Source: Emticicia fluvialis | GTDB lineage: Bacteria > Bacteroidota > Bacteroidia > Cytophagales > Spirosomataceae | Direction of reading: 5' to 3' | Length of the DNA: 64,000 bases | NCBI RefSeq assembly: GCF_024793945.1 | Contig: NZ_JANUSD010000007.1 | Coordinates: 124,001-188,000, forward strand | Shown: positions 33,889 through 42,523 of the stretch, piece by piece | Numbering within the stretch: the first letter of the stretch is position 1 | Layout: the number at the start of each line of letters is the position of its first letter | Position numbers and translations under genes: made by a program | Notes under the pieces: generated by a model | The model's database searches: none | The model's input: only the letters and a program-made list of their open reading frames with translations | What the model was told of the DNA's origin: nothing

Positions 33889-35541
33889 ATGAAGCACCTG
33901 CTTAACCTCTTCTTTACTTTATTGCCTTTCATTTCAATAGCGCAAAAGCCCCTGAACAACGATGCCCGAATGGCCATAGAGCAGATTGATTCTAATCGCA
34001 TTAAGGCTCATGTGATGTATCTTGCCGACGACAAGCTGAAGGGTCGCCAGCCCGGAAAAGAGGGTTTCCGGATGGCCGTAGATTATGTGCAGAAGCAATA
34101 TAAAGAAATGGGCTTACTGCCTGCCGGAGAAAACGGCACTTACCTGCAAAAGGTAACTTTACGCAAAAGCCGCCTCATTAAAGAGCAAACAGCCTTGACA
34201 ATAACTTTGGCCAACGGAGCAAAAAAACCATTGACGCTGGGTAATGAGTTTTTTGTGTATCCGCATCCCGAACGGAAATCTATTGATTTTGATGCGCCTC
34301 TGGCTTTTGTAGGCACTGGTTTTGATGCCCCCGCCATTGGTATTCAGGACTTTAAAAACCTGGATGTGAAAGGCAAAATAGTGATTGTGCTTCGTAAAGT
34401 GCCAGACCACCTGTCGGCCAATGTGAAACTACATCTGCAATACCCTGCTACCCTGCAGGAATACGCGGCTAAAAACGGCGCCATCGGCGTTTTGGTTTGT
34501 AACTATACCAGCAACAATGTTCAGTTTAAAGCCCTGGCCAATAATATGTCTGTAAATGGTATTGGTGCGGCCATTCTGCCCGACGGCAAAAGGGCCAGTT
34601 CGGCATCGGTTTTGGGAGGAAAAATACAGATGGCCGGTGGTATTACTGTACCCTTTCTGAAAGAACTGATGCAGGCTGAAGGAGAAAATCTAGATACAAT
34701 ATGGCAAACGCTGGAAAAAGGGATATACGTAAGTAAATCGTTGAAGGGTTCTTTAAGCGGGCATTATGAATCTGCTTTTGAAGACACCGAGAGCTTCAAT
34801 GTGATAGGTAAAGTAGAGGGTTCTGACCCCAAACTTAAAAACGAATTTGTTATTCATTCTGCCCATCTTGACCACCTGGGGGTAGGGAAACCTGTGAACG
34901 GAGACTCTATCTATAATGGTGCGCACGATAACGCCTCTGGTGTTGCCTGCGCGCTTGAGATTGCCCGTGCCTATACCAAACTGGCCACCAAACCCAAACG
35001 CTCGGTGGTATTTGCCATGATGACAGCCGAAGAATTGGGCTTGCTGGGCTCGGGTTATTTCAATGCGTTACCCACCTTACCCAAACAGCAGATTGTAGCC
35101 GATATAAACACCGATATGCCTACCATAATGGCTCCGCTGGAGTCGGTAGCTCCTTTAGGCGCCGAACACAGCAGCTTACAGAAAGTGGTAGAAGAAGCTG
35201 CCAGCTATGTGGGGCTGAACGTTGAGCCAGACCCGGACCCGTCTGAAGGACGTTTTGTAAGAAGCGACCAGTATAATTTTGTAAAAGCAGGCATACCTGC
35301 ACTCCATATTAAATATGGCTACAAAAAAACTACAATTGAGAAAAACCTGGCCGAAAAGGTGAAAGTGTGGAGAGAAGCCAATTATCATAAACCATCTGAC
35401 GAGGTAAATGATACCTTTGTGTGGTCGGCAGGGCGTAAATATGCACAGGTAAACTTTCTTATAAGTTATTTGGTTGCGCAAAACCCCGCAAGACCCACCT
35501 GGAATAAGGGAGATTTTTTTGAGACAACGGCCGGAAAATGA
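33889..35541 (+). CDS. Secreted M28-family aminopeptidase with PA domain
   Basis: A 550-residue exported zinc peptidase. A signal peptide ends at about residue 19 (FISIAQ). A protease-associated domain is inserted at about 130-270. The M28 catalytic core supplies two-zinc ligands: H326 (HSAHLDHLG), D347 (NGAHDNASG), E381/E382 (TAEELGLLGS), D409 (DINTDMP) and the late His in YHKPSDE. It probably releases N-terminal residues from peptides in the periplasm or outside. It is followed 35 bases later by a class IV aminotransferase gene, possibly on the same transcript. Confidence 0.92.
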   Translation: MKHLLNLFFTLLPFISIAQKPLNNDARMAIEQIDSNRIKAHVMYLADDKLKGRQPGKEGFRMAVDYVQKQYKEMGLLPAGENGTYLQKVTLRKSRLIKEQTALTITLANGAKKPLTLGNEFFVYPHPERKSIDFDAPLAFVGTGFDAPAIGIQDFKNLDVKGKIVIVLRKVPDHLSANVKLHLQYPATLQEYAAKNGAIGVLVCNYTSNNVQFKALANNMSVNGIGAAILPDGKRASSASVLGGKIQMAGGITVPFLKELMQAEGENLDTIWQTLEKGIYVSKSLKGSLSGHYESAFEDTESFNVIGKVEGSDPKLKNEFVIHSAHLDHLGVGKPVNGDSIYNGAHDNASGVACALEIARAYTKLATKPKRSVVFAMMTAEELGLLGSGYFNALPTLPKQQIVADINTDMPTIMAPLESVAPLGAEHSSLQKVVEEAASYVGLNVEPDPDPSEGRFVRSDQYNFVKAGIPALHIKYGYKKTTIEKNLAEKVKVWREANYHKPSDEVNDTFVWSAGRKYAQVNFLISYLVAQNPARPTWNKGDFFETTAGK

Positions 35542-35576
35542 TATTTTTGTAGAATTAAACCAATTAACCAGCACTA

Positions 35577-36401
35577 ATGGCGCATCATTGCTACTTTAAT
35601 GGCCAAATCGGCTCTTCTGAGCAGACATCAGTACACATTACCGACCTGGGGCTCTTGCGTGGCTATGGTCTTTTTGATTATTTCCGCACCTATAATGGCC
35701 GCCCGTTTCAGTGGGACTGGTACTGGGAGCGTTACGAACGCTCGGCGAGGCTTCTGCGCCTGCCTAACCCGGTTCAGAAAGATGAGGCCTACAAAATAGT
35801 AATGCAACTGGTTGAGAAATCTGGTCTTGACGACTGCGCCATCCGTTTTATATTGACCGGCGGTTATTCTGAAGACAGCGTTTCGATGAGCAAACCGAAT
35901 CTGCTGATTATGAGCGAAGATATTCATCCCGTAAAACCGGAAGAGTATGTAAACGGCATAAAAGTAATTGCTTATGAGTTTGTAAGAGATCTGCCAGAGG
36001 TAAAAAGTACCGACTACAAGCATTATATGATACTCCAGGCTGATATTAAAGCAGCGCAGGCGTCTGACGTACTGTATCATAAAAATGGCTTAATAAGTGA
36101 GCTGAGCAGAAGCAATGTATTTATTTTTAAAGGTGATACGCTAATAACCCCCGATACTGATATTCTGAAAGGTATTACCAGAAGAACAACCCTTGAACTG
36201 GCCAAACCTCACTTTAAAATAGAAGAAAGAGGTATTTCGTTTACCGAAATGCTTGAAGCTGATGAAGTATTTACTACCAGCACTACTAAAAGGGTGTTGC
36301 CTATTACCCGGGTTGACAATAATGTATTAGGAACCGGGAAAATTGGTGCAAAGACACAGTTTTTATTAGACCTGATTAACGAAATGGTAAAAAATTGGTA
36401 A
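35577..36401 (+). CDS. PLP-dependent class IV aminotransferase
   Basis: 274 residues with the fold-type IV pattern of branched-chain aminotransferase, D-alanine aminotransferase and aminodeoxychorismate lyase: DLGLLRGYGLFDYFRTY near the N-terminus, the catalytic Lys in STDYKHYM (about residue 147), and LSRSNVFIFKGDTLITP with GITRRTTLELA for phosphate binding. The exact substrate within this family cannot be fixed by eye; in Bacteroidota such short forms are usually annotated as branched-chain or D-amino-acid aminotransferases. The gene ends shortly before tRNA-Gln. Confidence 0.85.
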   Translation: MAHHCYFNGQIGSSEQTSVHITDLGLLRGYGLFDYFRTYNGRPFQWDWYWERYERSARLLRLPNPVQKDEAYKIVMQLVEKSGLDDCAIRFILTGGYSEDSVSMSKPNLLIMSEDIHPVKPEEYVNGIKVIAYEFVRDLPEVKSTDYKHYMILQADIKAAQASDVLYHKNGLISELSRSNVFIFKGDTLITPDTDILKGITRRTTLELAKPHFKIEERGISFTEMLEADEVFTTSTTKRVLPITRVDNNVLGTGKIGAKTQFLLDLINEMVKNW

Positions 36402-36419
36402 AAAATTTATTGCCATGTC

Positions 36420-36450
36420 TTGCGTGGTTTGGTAAAAACTATTACTTTTG
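36420..36450 (+). promoter_or_regulatory. Promoter of tRNA-Gln
   Basis: TTG (36420-36422), 20 bases, TACTTTTG (36443-36450), a full match to the Bacteroidota promoter pattern, 19 bases before the tRNA. Confidence 0.65.
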
Positions 36451-36468
36451 CACCCACAAGTTCAGGAT

Positions 36469-36539
36469 TGACCCATAGTATAAGGGTAGTACAACAGATT
36501 TTGGTTCTGTATGTCTAGGTTCGAATCCTAGTGGGTCAA
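36469..36539 (+). tRNA. tRNA-Gln (anticodon TTG)
   Basis: 71 bases with acceptor TGACCCA/TGGGTCA, anticodon stem ACAGA/TCTGT around TTTTGGT (anticodon TTG), T loop TTCGAAT and discriminator A. The 3' CCA is not encoded, unlike in tRNA-Val of this window. Confidence 0.96.
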
Positions 36540-36543
36540 CAAA

Positions 36544-36594
36544 AAACAAAAGAGGTAATTATTTGAAAATCAAGTAATTACCTCTTTTGTTTTA
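36544..36594 (+). terminator. Terminator after tRNA-Gln, possibly bidirectional
   Basis: AAAAGAGGTAATTA pairs with TAATTACCTCTTTT around a short AT-rich loop, followed by GTTTT on the plus side and A-rich on the other. It separates the tRNA from the converging PAS-protein gene. Confidence 0.75.
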
Positions 36595-36606
36595 GGTCTG
36601 CCCGGC

Positions 36607-39174
36607 TCATTCTTCAGTTGAGTTTCCGGCCTTACTACCCTCGTATGAAATGGTATTGATTTTTGAAATCACTTCGTCAAGTTCATTGGCTGATGTTTCC
36701 AGATAACCTATCATCTGCTCAAACTCTTCGCTTTTTACGTCTCCTTCTTTTATTAATGATGTAATTGCCAGTATACGCGCTAAAGGCGCCCTTACCAGAT
36801 GAGACTGAATCCATGAGATTTCCTTAAATTGCTCACTATTCAGCTTTTGCTCTGTAATATCTTTTGCCACACAAAATATGATGCCTTCTTCTGATGCCGG
36901 AGTGACTGCCCAGGACAGCCATTTTACTTTGCCAGATTTACATATAAATCGATTATCAAAGAAAACTGTCTTGTTTACCGTTCTTATTTCATTCACATAA
37001 TTCGATACAGTTGTGTAATCGTCAGGATGTACAAAAGACATATAGGGCGTCATTAAAAGTTCTTCTTCACTATACTCAAAGGCTTTTAATGCAGCAGGGT
37101 TTAACTTCTTAAAGTTTCCGTCAAGCCCGGCGGTTACAATAATATCAGGGGCAAATCTGAATATCTGGTCTAACTCAAGCTCTACCTGTTTCCGGTATAT
37201 TTCGTTACCCAGTTGCGGCCCCACACTTACAAACAGAGAATGATAGATTTTGTCAGGATTTAGGTTTTCATCCGAACCAATCAGTAAAACCCCCAGAGTT
37301 TTTCCCTGATGCGAAATAGGAATACCGTACGCCGACTTCAAGCTTGCTCGTCTGGCGTTTTCACTTCTTAAAAAATCGGTTCTTTTGTCTATATCAGACC
37401 AAAAAACCGGCTGTGATTCCATCCAAACAGTACCAGGCAAACCAGACCCTAATTCAAAACTATTAATAGAATCTGCCTCTCTGTAAAACTTAAGCGCAAT
37501 ATCCGTAGTAGCAAACTTGGCTGCCAGATTAATCTTTGTTTTATCAGAAGCCACCATCCAAATTTCAGCAAACTTAAAATCTCCGAACGAAACCAGTTTT
37601 TGCAAAACACTGGCCAAAATTGTATTGAGCGATTCTTCAGCACTAAATATCTTACTTATTTCTGATAAAAGCGTTTCACGGAGTTCTTCCTGCTTGCGTT
37701 TGGTTACATCTCTCTGAATGGCAATCCAGTGCGTATGTTTACCTTCAGAATCCTTCAAAGGGCTGATTGAGAAGTCGGCCCAGTAAGTTTGCCCGTCTTT
37801 TTTATAATGCAGCAGTGTAGACTCGCAAGGCTTTTTTCTCATCATAAATTCGGAAATCCTGTTAACCTCTGCTTTATCTGTCTTAGGCCCATGCAGAAAT
37901 GACGGCGGCTTACCCATTACCTCTGCTTCGGTAAAGCCCGTCATGGTGCAAAAAGCCTCATTTACATAAACAGTAATTGGTAGTTTACCGGGGCTTTCGG
38001 CTACATTTGTAACCAGAACTGCATCTTTGGTATTAGTAATTACCGATTCCATCAGTTTCAATCTGTGTTCTTCGGTTTTACGCTTAGATATATCTCTTAC
38101 AAACAAAACCAGGCCACTTTCAGAAGGGTAAATGCGGTTTTCTTGCCATAAATTCAACGGAGCAAAGTAATCTTCCATTACGATGTCTGTATGTTTCGTA
38201 TGCGCTTCCTGAATGGCCTTGTAAGTAGCACTACCAACGGCATCCGGAAAAACCTCCCAAACGTTTTTTCCTATTAGCTCTGCCGCTGTTTTGCCAACGA
38301 TTTGTTCCAGACGATTGTTGACATATACGTAGCAAAGGTTGTGGTCAAGCGCAGCAAACCCGTCTGTTATACGGCCAAGAATGCTGGCTATTTCCTGTGT
38401 TTTGGTTACAGACTCCTGCAAGGCCTCTTTCAGGTCTGTCATATCAAATACCAGAGAATAAAACCCGACTACTTTGCCATCTGCTACGTCTGGCACGTAC
38501 TGTGTATGGCTTATTATTTGGGGTTTCCCGGGCCGTTCAAGCACCCGCTCAAAAGATTGCGCTTCGCCTTTTAGCACCGCATCCATCCAGGGTTTAAGTA
38601 CTTTTACTTCTTCTTCTGTTAGTAAATCAGACAAATAGACCCCATCCATCTCTTCAATCGTTTTGTCAAACCACGTCCGGTACGCATTATTGGCAAACAA
38701 ACATTTAAAATCGGTAGTCCAGTAGGCAATCATGGCCGGCACATTATCTGTAATGTTTCTCAGGAAACGCTTCCTTTCCCTCACCGCCTGTTCAGTTTGT
38801 TTCCGTTCGGTTAAATCAAACCGTATAGACAAATACTGCGTGGGTTTACCTTCTGTATTCAGAAAAGGAATAATGGTGGTATCAACCCAGTAATAACTCC
38901 CGTTTTTTGCTTTGTTTTTAATTTCACCTTTCCATACTTTACCATTGGCTATGGTTGTCCATAATTCTCTGATAAATTCTTTGGAATGATAGCCTGAGTT
39001 AATGATGCGATGGTCCTTTCCGATAAGTTCAGACTCCGAATAGCCTGAAATTTTGCAGAAATTGTCATTTACGTACGTAATTCTTCCTTTCTGGTCAGTT
39101 ATGGCAACTATAGCCGCCTGATCAAGCGCGTACTTGTAATCAGAAAGTTCTTTTTGAGCAGACTGCTTTTCCAT
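36607..39174 (-). CDS. Multi-PAS/GAF sensor protein with phosphoacceptor helix but no ATPase domain
   Basis: 855 residues, cytoplasmic, no membrane helix. Domains in order: PAS (about 10-125), PAS (130-250), PAS (258-365), PAS (375-495), GAF (500-660), PAS (665-780), then a HisKA-like helix pair (783-845) with the candidate phosphoacceptor H792 in SHLVRAPLARIL. The chain stops there: the N, G1 and G2 boxes of a histidine-kinase catalytic domain are absent, and the sequence after the stop runs directly into the tRNA terminator. It could be phosphorylated by a separate kinase or act through protein contacts. No response regulator adjoins it. Confidence 0.85.
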   Translation of the reverse strand: MEKQSAQKELSDYKYALDQAAIVAITDQKGRITYVNDNFCKISGYSESELIGKDHRIINSGYHSKEFIRELWTTIANGKVWKGEIKNKAKNGSYYWVDTTIIPFLNTEGKPTQYLSIRFDLTERKQTEQAVRERKRFLRNITDNVPAMIAYWTTDFKCLFANNAYRTWFDKTIEEMDGVYLSDLLTEEEVKVLKPWMDAVLKGEAQSFERVLERPGKPQIISHTQYVPDVADGKVVGFYSLVFDMTDLKEALQESVTKTQEIASILGRITDGFAALDHNLCYVYVNNRLEQIVGKTAAELIGKNVWEVFPDAVGSATYKAIQEAHTKHTDIVMEDYFAPLNLWQENRIYPSESGLVLFVRDISKRKTEEHRLKLMESVITNTKDAVLVTNVAESPGKLPITVYVNEAFCTMTGFTEAEVMGKPPSFLHGPKTDKAEVNRISEFMMRKKPCESTLLHYKKDGQTYWADFSISPLKDSEGKHTHWIAIQRDVTKRKQEELRETLLSEISKIFSAEESLNTILASVLQKLVSFGDFKFAEIWMVASDKTKINLAAKFATTDIALKFYREADSINSFELGSGLPGTVWMESQPVFWSDIDKRTDFLRSENARRASLKSAYGIPISHQGKTLGVLLIGSDENLNPDKIYHSLFVSVGPQLGNEIYRKQVELELDQIFRFAPDIIVTAGLDGNFKKLNPAALKAFEYSEEELLMTPYMSFVHPDDYTTVSNYVNEIRTVNKTVFFDNRFICKSGKVKWLSWAVTPASEEGIIFCVAKDITEQKLNSEQFKEISWIQSHLVRAPLARILAITSLIKEGDVKSEEFEQMIGYLETSANELDEVISKINTISYEGSKAGNSTEE

Positions 39175-39543
39175 CAGGCAAATGGGCTTAATTGATAGGT
39201 GTTTACAGGTAAAGTATTAGTTGTAATGGTATCACAGCAGGGAGTTGAAAAATATTATAAAAGCCTGAAATTCAGAGCCTTTTACAAATATAGTAAAACC
39301 TACAAAATTAAAAAGCCTTGGAGGAGATGTTTGTGTACCGAAAAAAAAGGCAGTCTGCACAACCTGTTCTACTATTTTAGCCTTGCCCCTATAAAAGTTA
39401 GTACATCTTTACGCACACAATAACCCTACATATTTGTATATTTGGCTATACTTTTAAGTAACAATACAAACCAGACAATGAGGGATTTTTGCCGCTGAGG
39501 CAGTTTAAAGAATACTAAACTATTTATTTAACTTTTTACCAGA
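39175..39543. other. Intergenic region, promoters only
   Basis: 369 bases between divergent genes. A TATATTTG (39437-39444) resembles a -7 box for the plus-strand gene but lacks a clear -33 partner. An open frame of 74 codons here has no family resemblance, membrane pattern or upstream signal, and I do not count it as a gene. Confidence 0.4.
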
Positions 39544-39915
39544 ATGAAAAAATTAGTTTTTGCGCTACTATTGATGTGCCCCTTGAGTATGGCATTTGGC
39601 CAGACAGACACCCTTACCAGCGATAAGGCAGCCAGCTATGTTGATAAGCAGGTAACTGTAAAAGGAAAAGTAGCCGGTGCAAGACGCTTTGATTCAGGCA
39701 ATGAGCGTGCACCATTTTTGCTGATTAATTTAGACGAGAATTATCCGAATAGCCCGCTTACAGTGGTGGTGTATAAAGAGGTACTTGAAAAAACCACACT
39801 GAATGCCGAAGACCTGACAGGCAAGAAAGTAGTAGCCACTGGCAAGATTAGTGTTTTCAGAGGCAGAAACCAGTTGGTGATTGAAAAAATTGAAGACCTG
39901 AAAATACTGAATTAG
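39544..39915 (+). CDS. Small exported protein with OB-fold-like domain
   Basis: 123 residues. A signal peptide ends at about residue 20 (SMAFGQ). The mature part (DKQVTVKGKVAGARRF, PFLLINLDENYPNSPLTVVVY, GKKVVATGKISVFRGRNQLVI) has the five-strand pattern of an OB fold as in exported nucleic-acid- or ligand-binding-like proteins. No catalytic residues are evident. It is monocistronic, ended by a good terminator. Function unknown. Confidence 0.75.
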   Translation: MKKLVFALLLMCPLSMAFGQTDTLTSDKAASYVDKQVTVKGKVAGARRFDSGNERAPFLLINLDENYPNSPLTVVVYKEVLEKTTLNAEDLTGKKVVATGKISVFRGRNQLVIEKIEDLKILN

Positions 39916-39937
39916 AAATTACACCCGATACTAAAGC

Positions 39938-39974
39938 AAAAGCCACTGCAAATCTTAATTACAGTGGCTTTTTT
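39938..39974 (+). terminator. Rho-independent terminator after the OB-fold gene
   Basis: AAAAGCCACTG pairs with CAGTGGCTTTT around a loop of about 13 bases and is followed by more T. The A-rich left flank lets it serve the converging AraC gene too. Confidence 0.8.
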
Positions 39975-39988
39975 ATTTGAGGTGTCTG

Positions 39989-40912
39989 TTATCCTATCAT
40001 TAATGATTCTCTGCGGCGCATCTTTCCTGCAGGTATGCCAAACATCATTTTGAAACGACGACAGAAATAGGCAGTGTCTTTATAGCCCACTTCGTGCCCA
40101 ATGGCCCGGATACTTTTCTTTGACGTACGCAGCAGATTCACGGCCGCTTCCATACGTTGGTATTCTATATAATCCTGCGGATTAATACCTGTCAGCATCT
40201 TGAAATACTGGCCTACGTAATCTTCAGAAACATTGGCTACGTTTGCCAGTTGCTTGTTAGACAAGTCTCCGGCCAGGCTGTTTTTGATGTAAGTAAAGAT
40301 GTCTATCAGACGAGGGTCTTTGAAATACGTACTGTTGGTTGCCAACTGCTCAACAAACATTCTGTTTTTCAGAATATGGCGTACAATTTCAATAACTATT
40401 TCTTCTGTTTTGTTTCTGATAACACGCCCGCGGCCTACTTCATCAGAGAAATCCTCCAGCAAAATATCATGTATCAAAGATCCAAGTTTGCTGTGTTGTT
40501 TTATAAAAAACGGCGGAATGTCCAGAGATGTAAAGAAGTTTACCGAATCAAACACTTTGGCTTCAAAATTAATCAAACCAAAAGAGTTAGGTACTTTACC
40601 AATACTTGAAGAGTCTGTCATGGTCTCGAAATAACTTTCCCGACGTGTCATAAACTCTTCAAAAGAAATATTTTTAGGTTCGCCCACACCATAACTGATC
40701 GTTGCTGCTTTCCCTCCGGGAATAAACAACAAATCACCCGGCTGTACGCGCTCGTCATTCCCGGCCAGTTTCACATCACCATCGTACAAAACCAGAATTG
40801 AGTTTTCAACATCATAAACATTCTTGATCTTGATGGTTTGCAAGATTCTGATATGACGCGCTTTGGCGAATTTTACACCAAGAGATTCGATAATCTTATT
40901 GTAATCTTCCAT
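39989..40912 (-). CDS. AraC-family transcriptional regulator
   Basis: 307 residues. The C-terminal domain (about 205-300) carries two helix-turn-helix units: LSNKQLANVANVSEDYVGQYF and the conserved signature IGHEVGYKDTAYFCRRFKMMFGIPAGKMRR. The N-terminal part has a cupin-like stretch (about 30-80: VQPGDLLFIPGG) that could bind a small ligand. No neighbouring operon suggests a target. Start ATG at 40912. Confidence 0.88.
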   Translation of the reverse strand: MEDYNKIIESLGVKFAKARHIRILQTIKIKNVYDVENSILVLYDGDVKLAGNDERVQPGDLLFIPGGKAATISYGVGEPKNISFEEFMTRRESYFETMTDSSSIGKVPNSFGLINFEAKVFDSVNFFTSLDIPPFFIKQHSKLGSLIHDILLEDFSDEVGRGRVIRNKTEEIVIEIVRHILKNRMFVEQLATNSTYFKDPRLIDIFTYIKNSLAGDLSNKQLANVANVSEDYVGQYFKMLTGINPQDYIEYQRMEAAVNLLRTSKKSIRAIGHEVGYKDTAYFCRRFKMMFGIPAGKMRRRESLMIG

Positions 40913-41225
40913 GTTGAAGGAGCATTTTCGTGATAGCTTAGAATACTAAACGCAATGTATTAACTAATATTGGACAAAACTAATATATTTTCTCTTTTTT
41001 TGTAACAAATAGAAAACAAAAGATGTTCCTTTAATTATATTTTTTTACAACATTAAGACCTTTTTTCTAGAAAAAGTCTAATTTAACCCCTTTACAGGCC
41101 TGTTTTTTTATTATAAGTGCAAGGTAATATTCCAATATTTTTGATGTTTTATACATAAAAAAAGGCTCGAAAAGAGCCTTTTTTTATCCAACGAAATATG
41201 TGTTTTGTACTAAAGAAACCGCTGT
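40913..41225. other. Intergenic region with terminator
   Basis: 313 AT-rich bases. A TAGTTTTG on the minus strand about 60 bases before the AraC gene could be its -7 box, although the only TTTG upstream is 23 bases away. The region ends with the terminator of acyl-CoA dehydrogenase at 41157-41185. No gene seen. Confidence 0.5.
41157..41185 (-). terminator. Terminator of acyl-CoA dehydrogenase
   Basis: A7-GGCTC, 5-base loop, GAGCC-T7: a symmetrical hairpin with T runs on both strands. Confidence 0.85.
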
Positions 41226-42389
41226 TTACTTTAAAATTTCGCGTGCAATTACCAGCTTTTGAATCTCTGATGTGCCTTCATAAATCTGGGTAATTTTAGC
41301 GTCACGCATTAATCGTTCTACATGATACTCCTTTACGTATCCGTACCCGCCGTGTATCTGAACGGCCTCGGTAGTGGCCCACATGGCTACTTCTGAGGCA
41401 AACAATTTGGCCATGGCTGCCGCCTGAATATAATCTTTGTCTTCATCTTTTAACCGGGCAGCCTTGTATACCAGCATTCGTGCGGCTTCAATTTTGGTGG
41501 CCATTTCGGCAAGTTTAAACTGAATAGCCTGGTGCTCTGCTATTCTCATTCCGAACGCCTTTCTTTCTTTTGAATATTTAACCGACAGCTCATAGGCTCC
41601 GGAGGCTATACCCAAGGCCTGCGCAGCTATACCGATTCTACCACCGTTGAGGGTTGTCATGGCAAATTTAAAACCGAAGCCGTCTTCGCCTATTCTGTTT
41701 TCTTTAGGCACCTTTACATCAGTAAACATCAGCGAATGGGTATCAGATGAACGTATCCCCATTTTATCTTCTTTTTTGCCTACTGCAAAGCCATCCCAGC
41801 CCTTTTCAACAATCAGGCAGTTAATACCTTTGTGTTTCAATTCTACGTTGGTCTGGGCAATGACAAGCGATATAGACGATGAGTTACCGTTGGTTATCCA
41901 GTTTTTAGTGCCATTCAGCAGGTAGTGGTCGCCTTTGTCAATAGCGGTCGTTTTTTGCGAAGTGGCATCAGAGCCGGCCTCCGGTTCTGACAAACAAAAC
42001 GAACCTATTACTTCGCCACTGGCCAGTTTGGTAAGATATTTCTGTTTTTGTTCTTCTGACCCGTATTTCTCAAGCCCCCAGCATACCAGTGAGTTGTTCA
42101 CAGACATGATTACCGAAGCTGAAGCATCTACCTTTGATATTTCTTCCATGGCCAGCACATAAGAAATAGTATCCATACCGCCACCGCCGTATTCAGGCGA
42201 TACCATCATACCCAAAAAGCCCAGCTCGCCCATCTTCTTTACTTGTTCGGCCGGGAATTTTGAATGTGTATCACGTTCAATGGCTGTTGGGAGTAATTCA
42301 GTCTGGGCAAATTCACGAGCGGCCTGCTGCACAGCCAGGTGCTCTTCTGTTAGATTAAAATTAATACCTTCTATAGTTGTAGCTGCCAT
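41226..42389 (-). CDS. Acyl-CoA dehydrogenase
   Basis: A 387-residue FAD enzyme for the first step of fatty-acid beta-oxidation or branched-chain acyl-CoA oxidation. Family signatures: CLSEPEAGSDA (FAD and substrate binding, about 135-145), WITNG, and QIHGGYGYVKEYHVERLMRDAKITQIYEGTSEIQ near the end, where the Glu of YEGTSE is the usual catalytic base. The length is normal for short/medium-chain enzymes. Substrate range cannot be inferred. A strong promoter lies at 42431-42461 and a terminator follows, so the gene is probably monocistronic. Confidence 0.93.
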   Translation of the reverse strand: MAATTIEGINFNLTEEHLAVQQAAREFAQTELLPTAIERDTHSKFPAEQVKKMGELGFLGMMVSPEYGGGGMDTISYVLAMEEISKVDASASVIMSVNNSLVCWGLEKYGSEEQKQKYLTKLASGEVIGSFCLSEPEAGSDATSQKTTAIDKGDHYLLNGTKNWITNGNSSSISLVIAQTNVELKHKGINCLIVEKGWDGFAVGKKEDKMGIRSSDTHSLMFTDVKVPKENRIGEDGFGFKFAMTTLNGGRIGIAAQALGIASGAYELSVKYSKERKAFGMRIAEHQAIQFKLAEMATKIEAARMLVYKAARLKDEDKDYIQAAAMAKLFASEVAMWATTEAVQIHGGYGYVKEYHVERLMRDAKITQIYEGTSEIQKLVIAREILK

Positions 42390-42430
42390 GAGATTTTAGT
42401 ATTGACTTTATAGTTGATGATTGGATTTAA

Positions 42431-42461
42431 CAAAATTACAAGGAAATAAAATAGTATGCAA
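42431..42461 (-). promoter_or_regulatory. Promoter of acyl-CoA dehydrogenase
   Basis: TTG (42461-42459), 20 bases, TAATTTTG (42438-42431), an exact Bacteroidota pattern, 42 bases before the ATG. Confidence 0.7.
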
Positions 42462-42484
42462 GCATACCATAGTACTTGCAAAGT

Positions 42485-42514
42485 AAAAAGTCAGCTGGTT
42501 TGCCGGCTGACTTT
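42485..42514 (-). terminator. Terminator after the N-acyl-ornithine carbamoyltransferase gene
   Basis: On the minus strand AAAGTCAGC pairs with GCTGACTTT (12-13 pairs including inner GG/CC) and is followed by TTTTTAC. It ends 10 bases after the gene's stop. Confidence 0.8.
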
Positions 42515-42523
42515 CATGATGGC

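Noticed and set aside
39199..39423. 74-codon frame in the gap before the OB-fold gene
   Set aside because: Composition and lack of any motif suggest chance.
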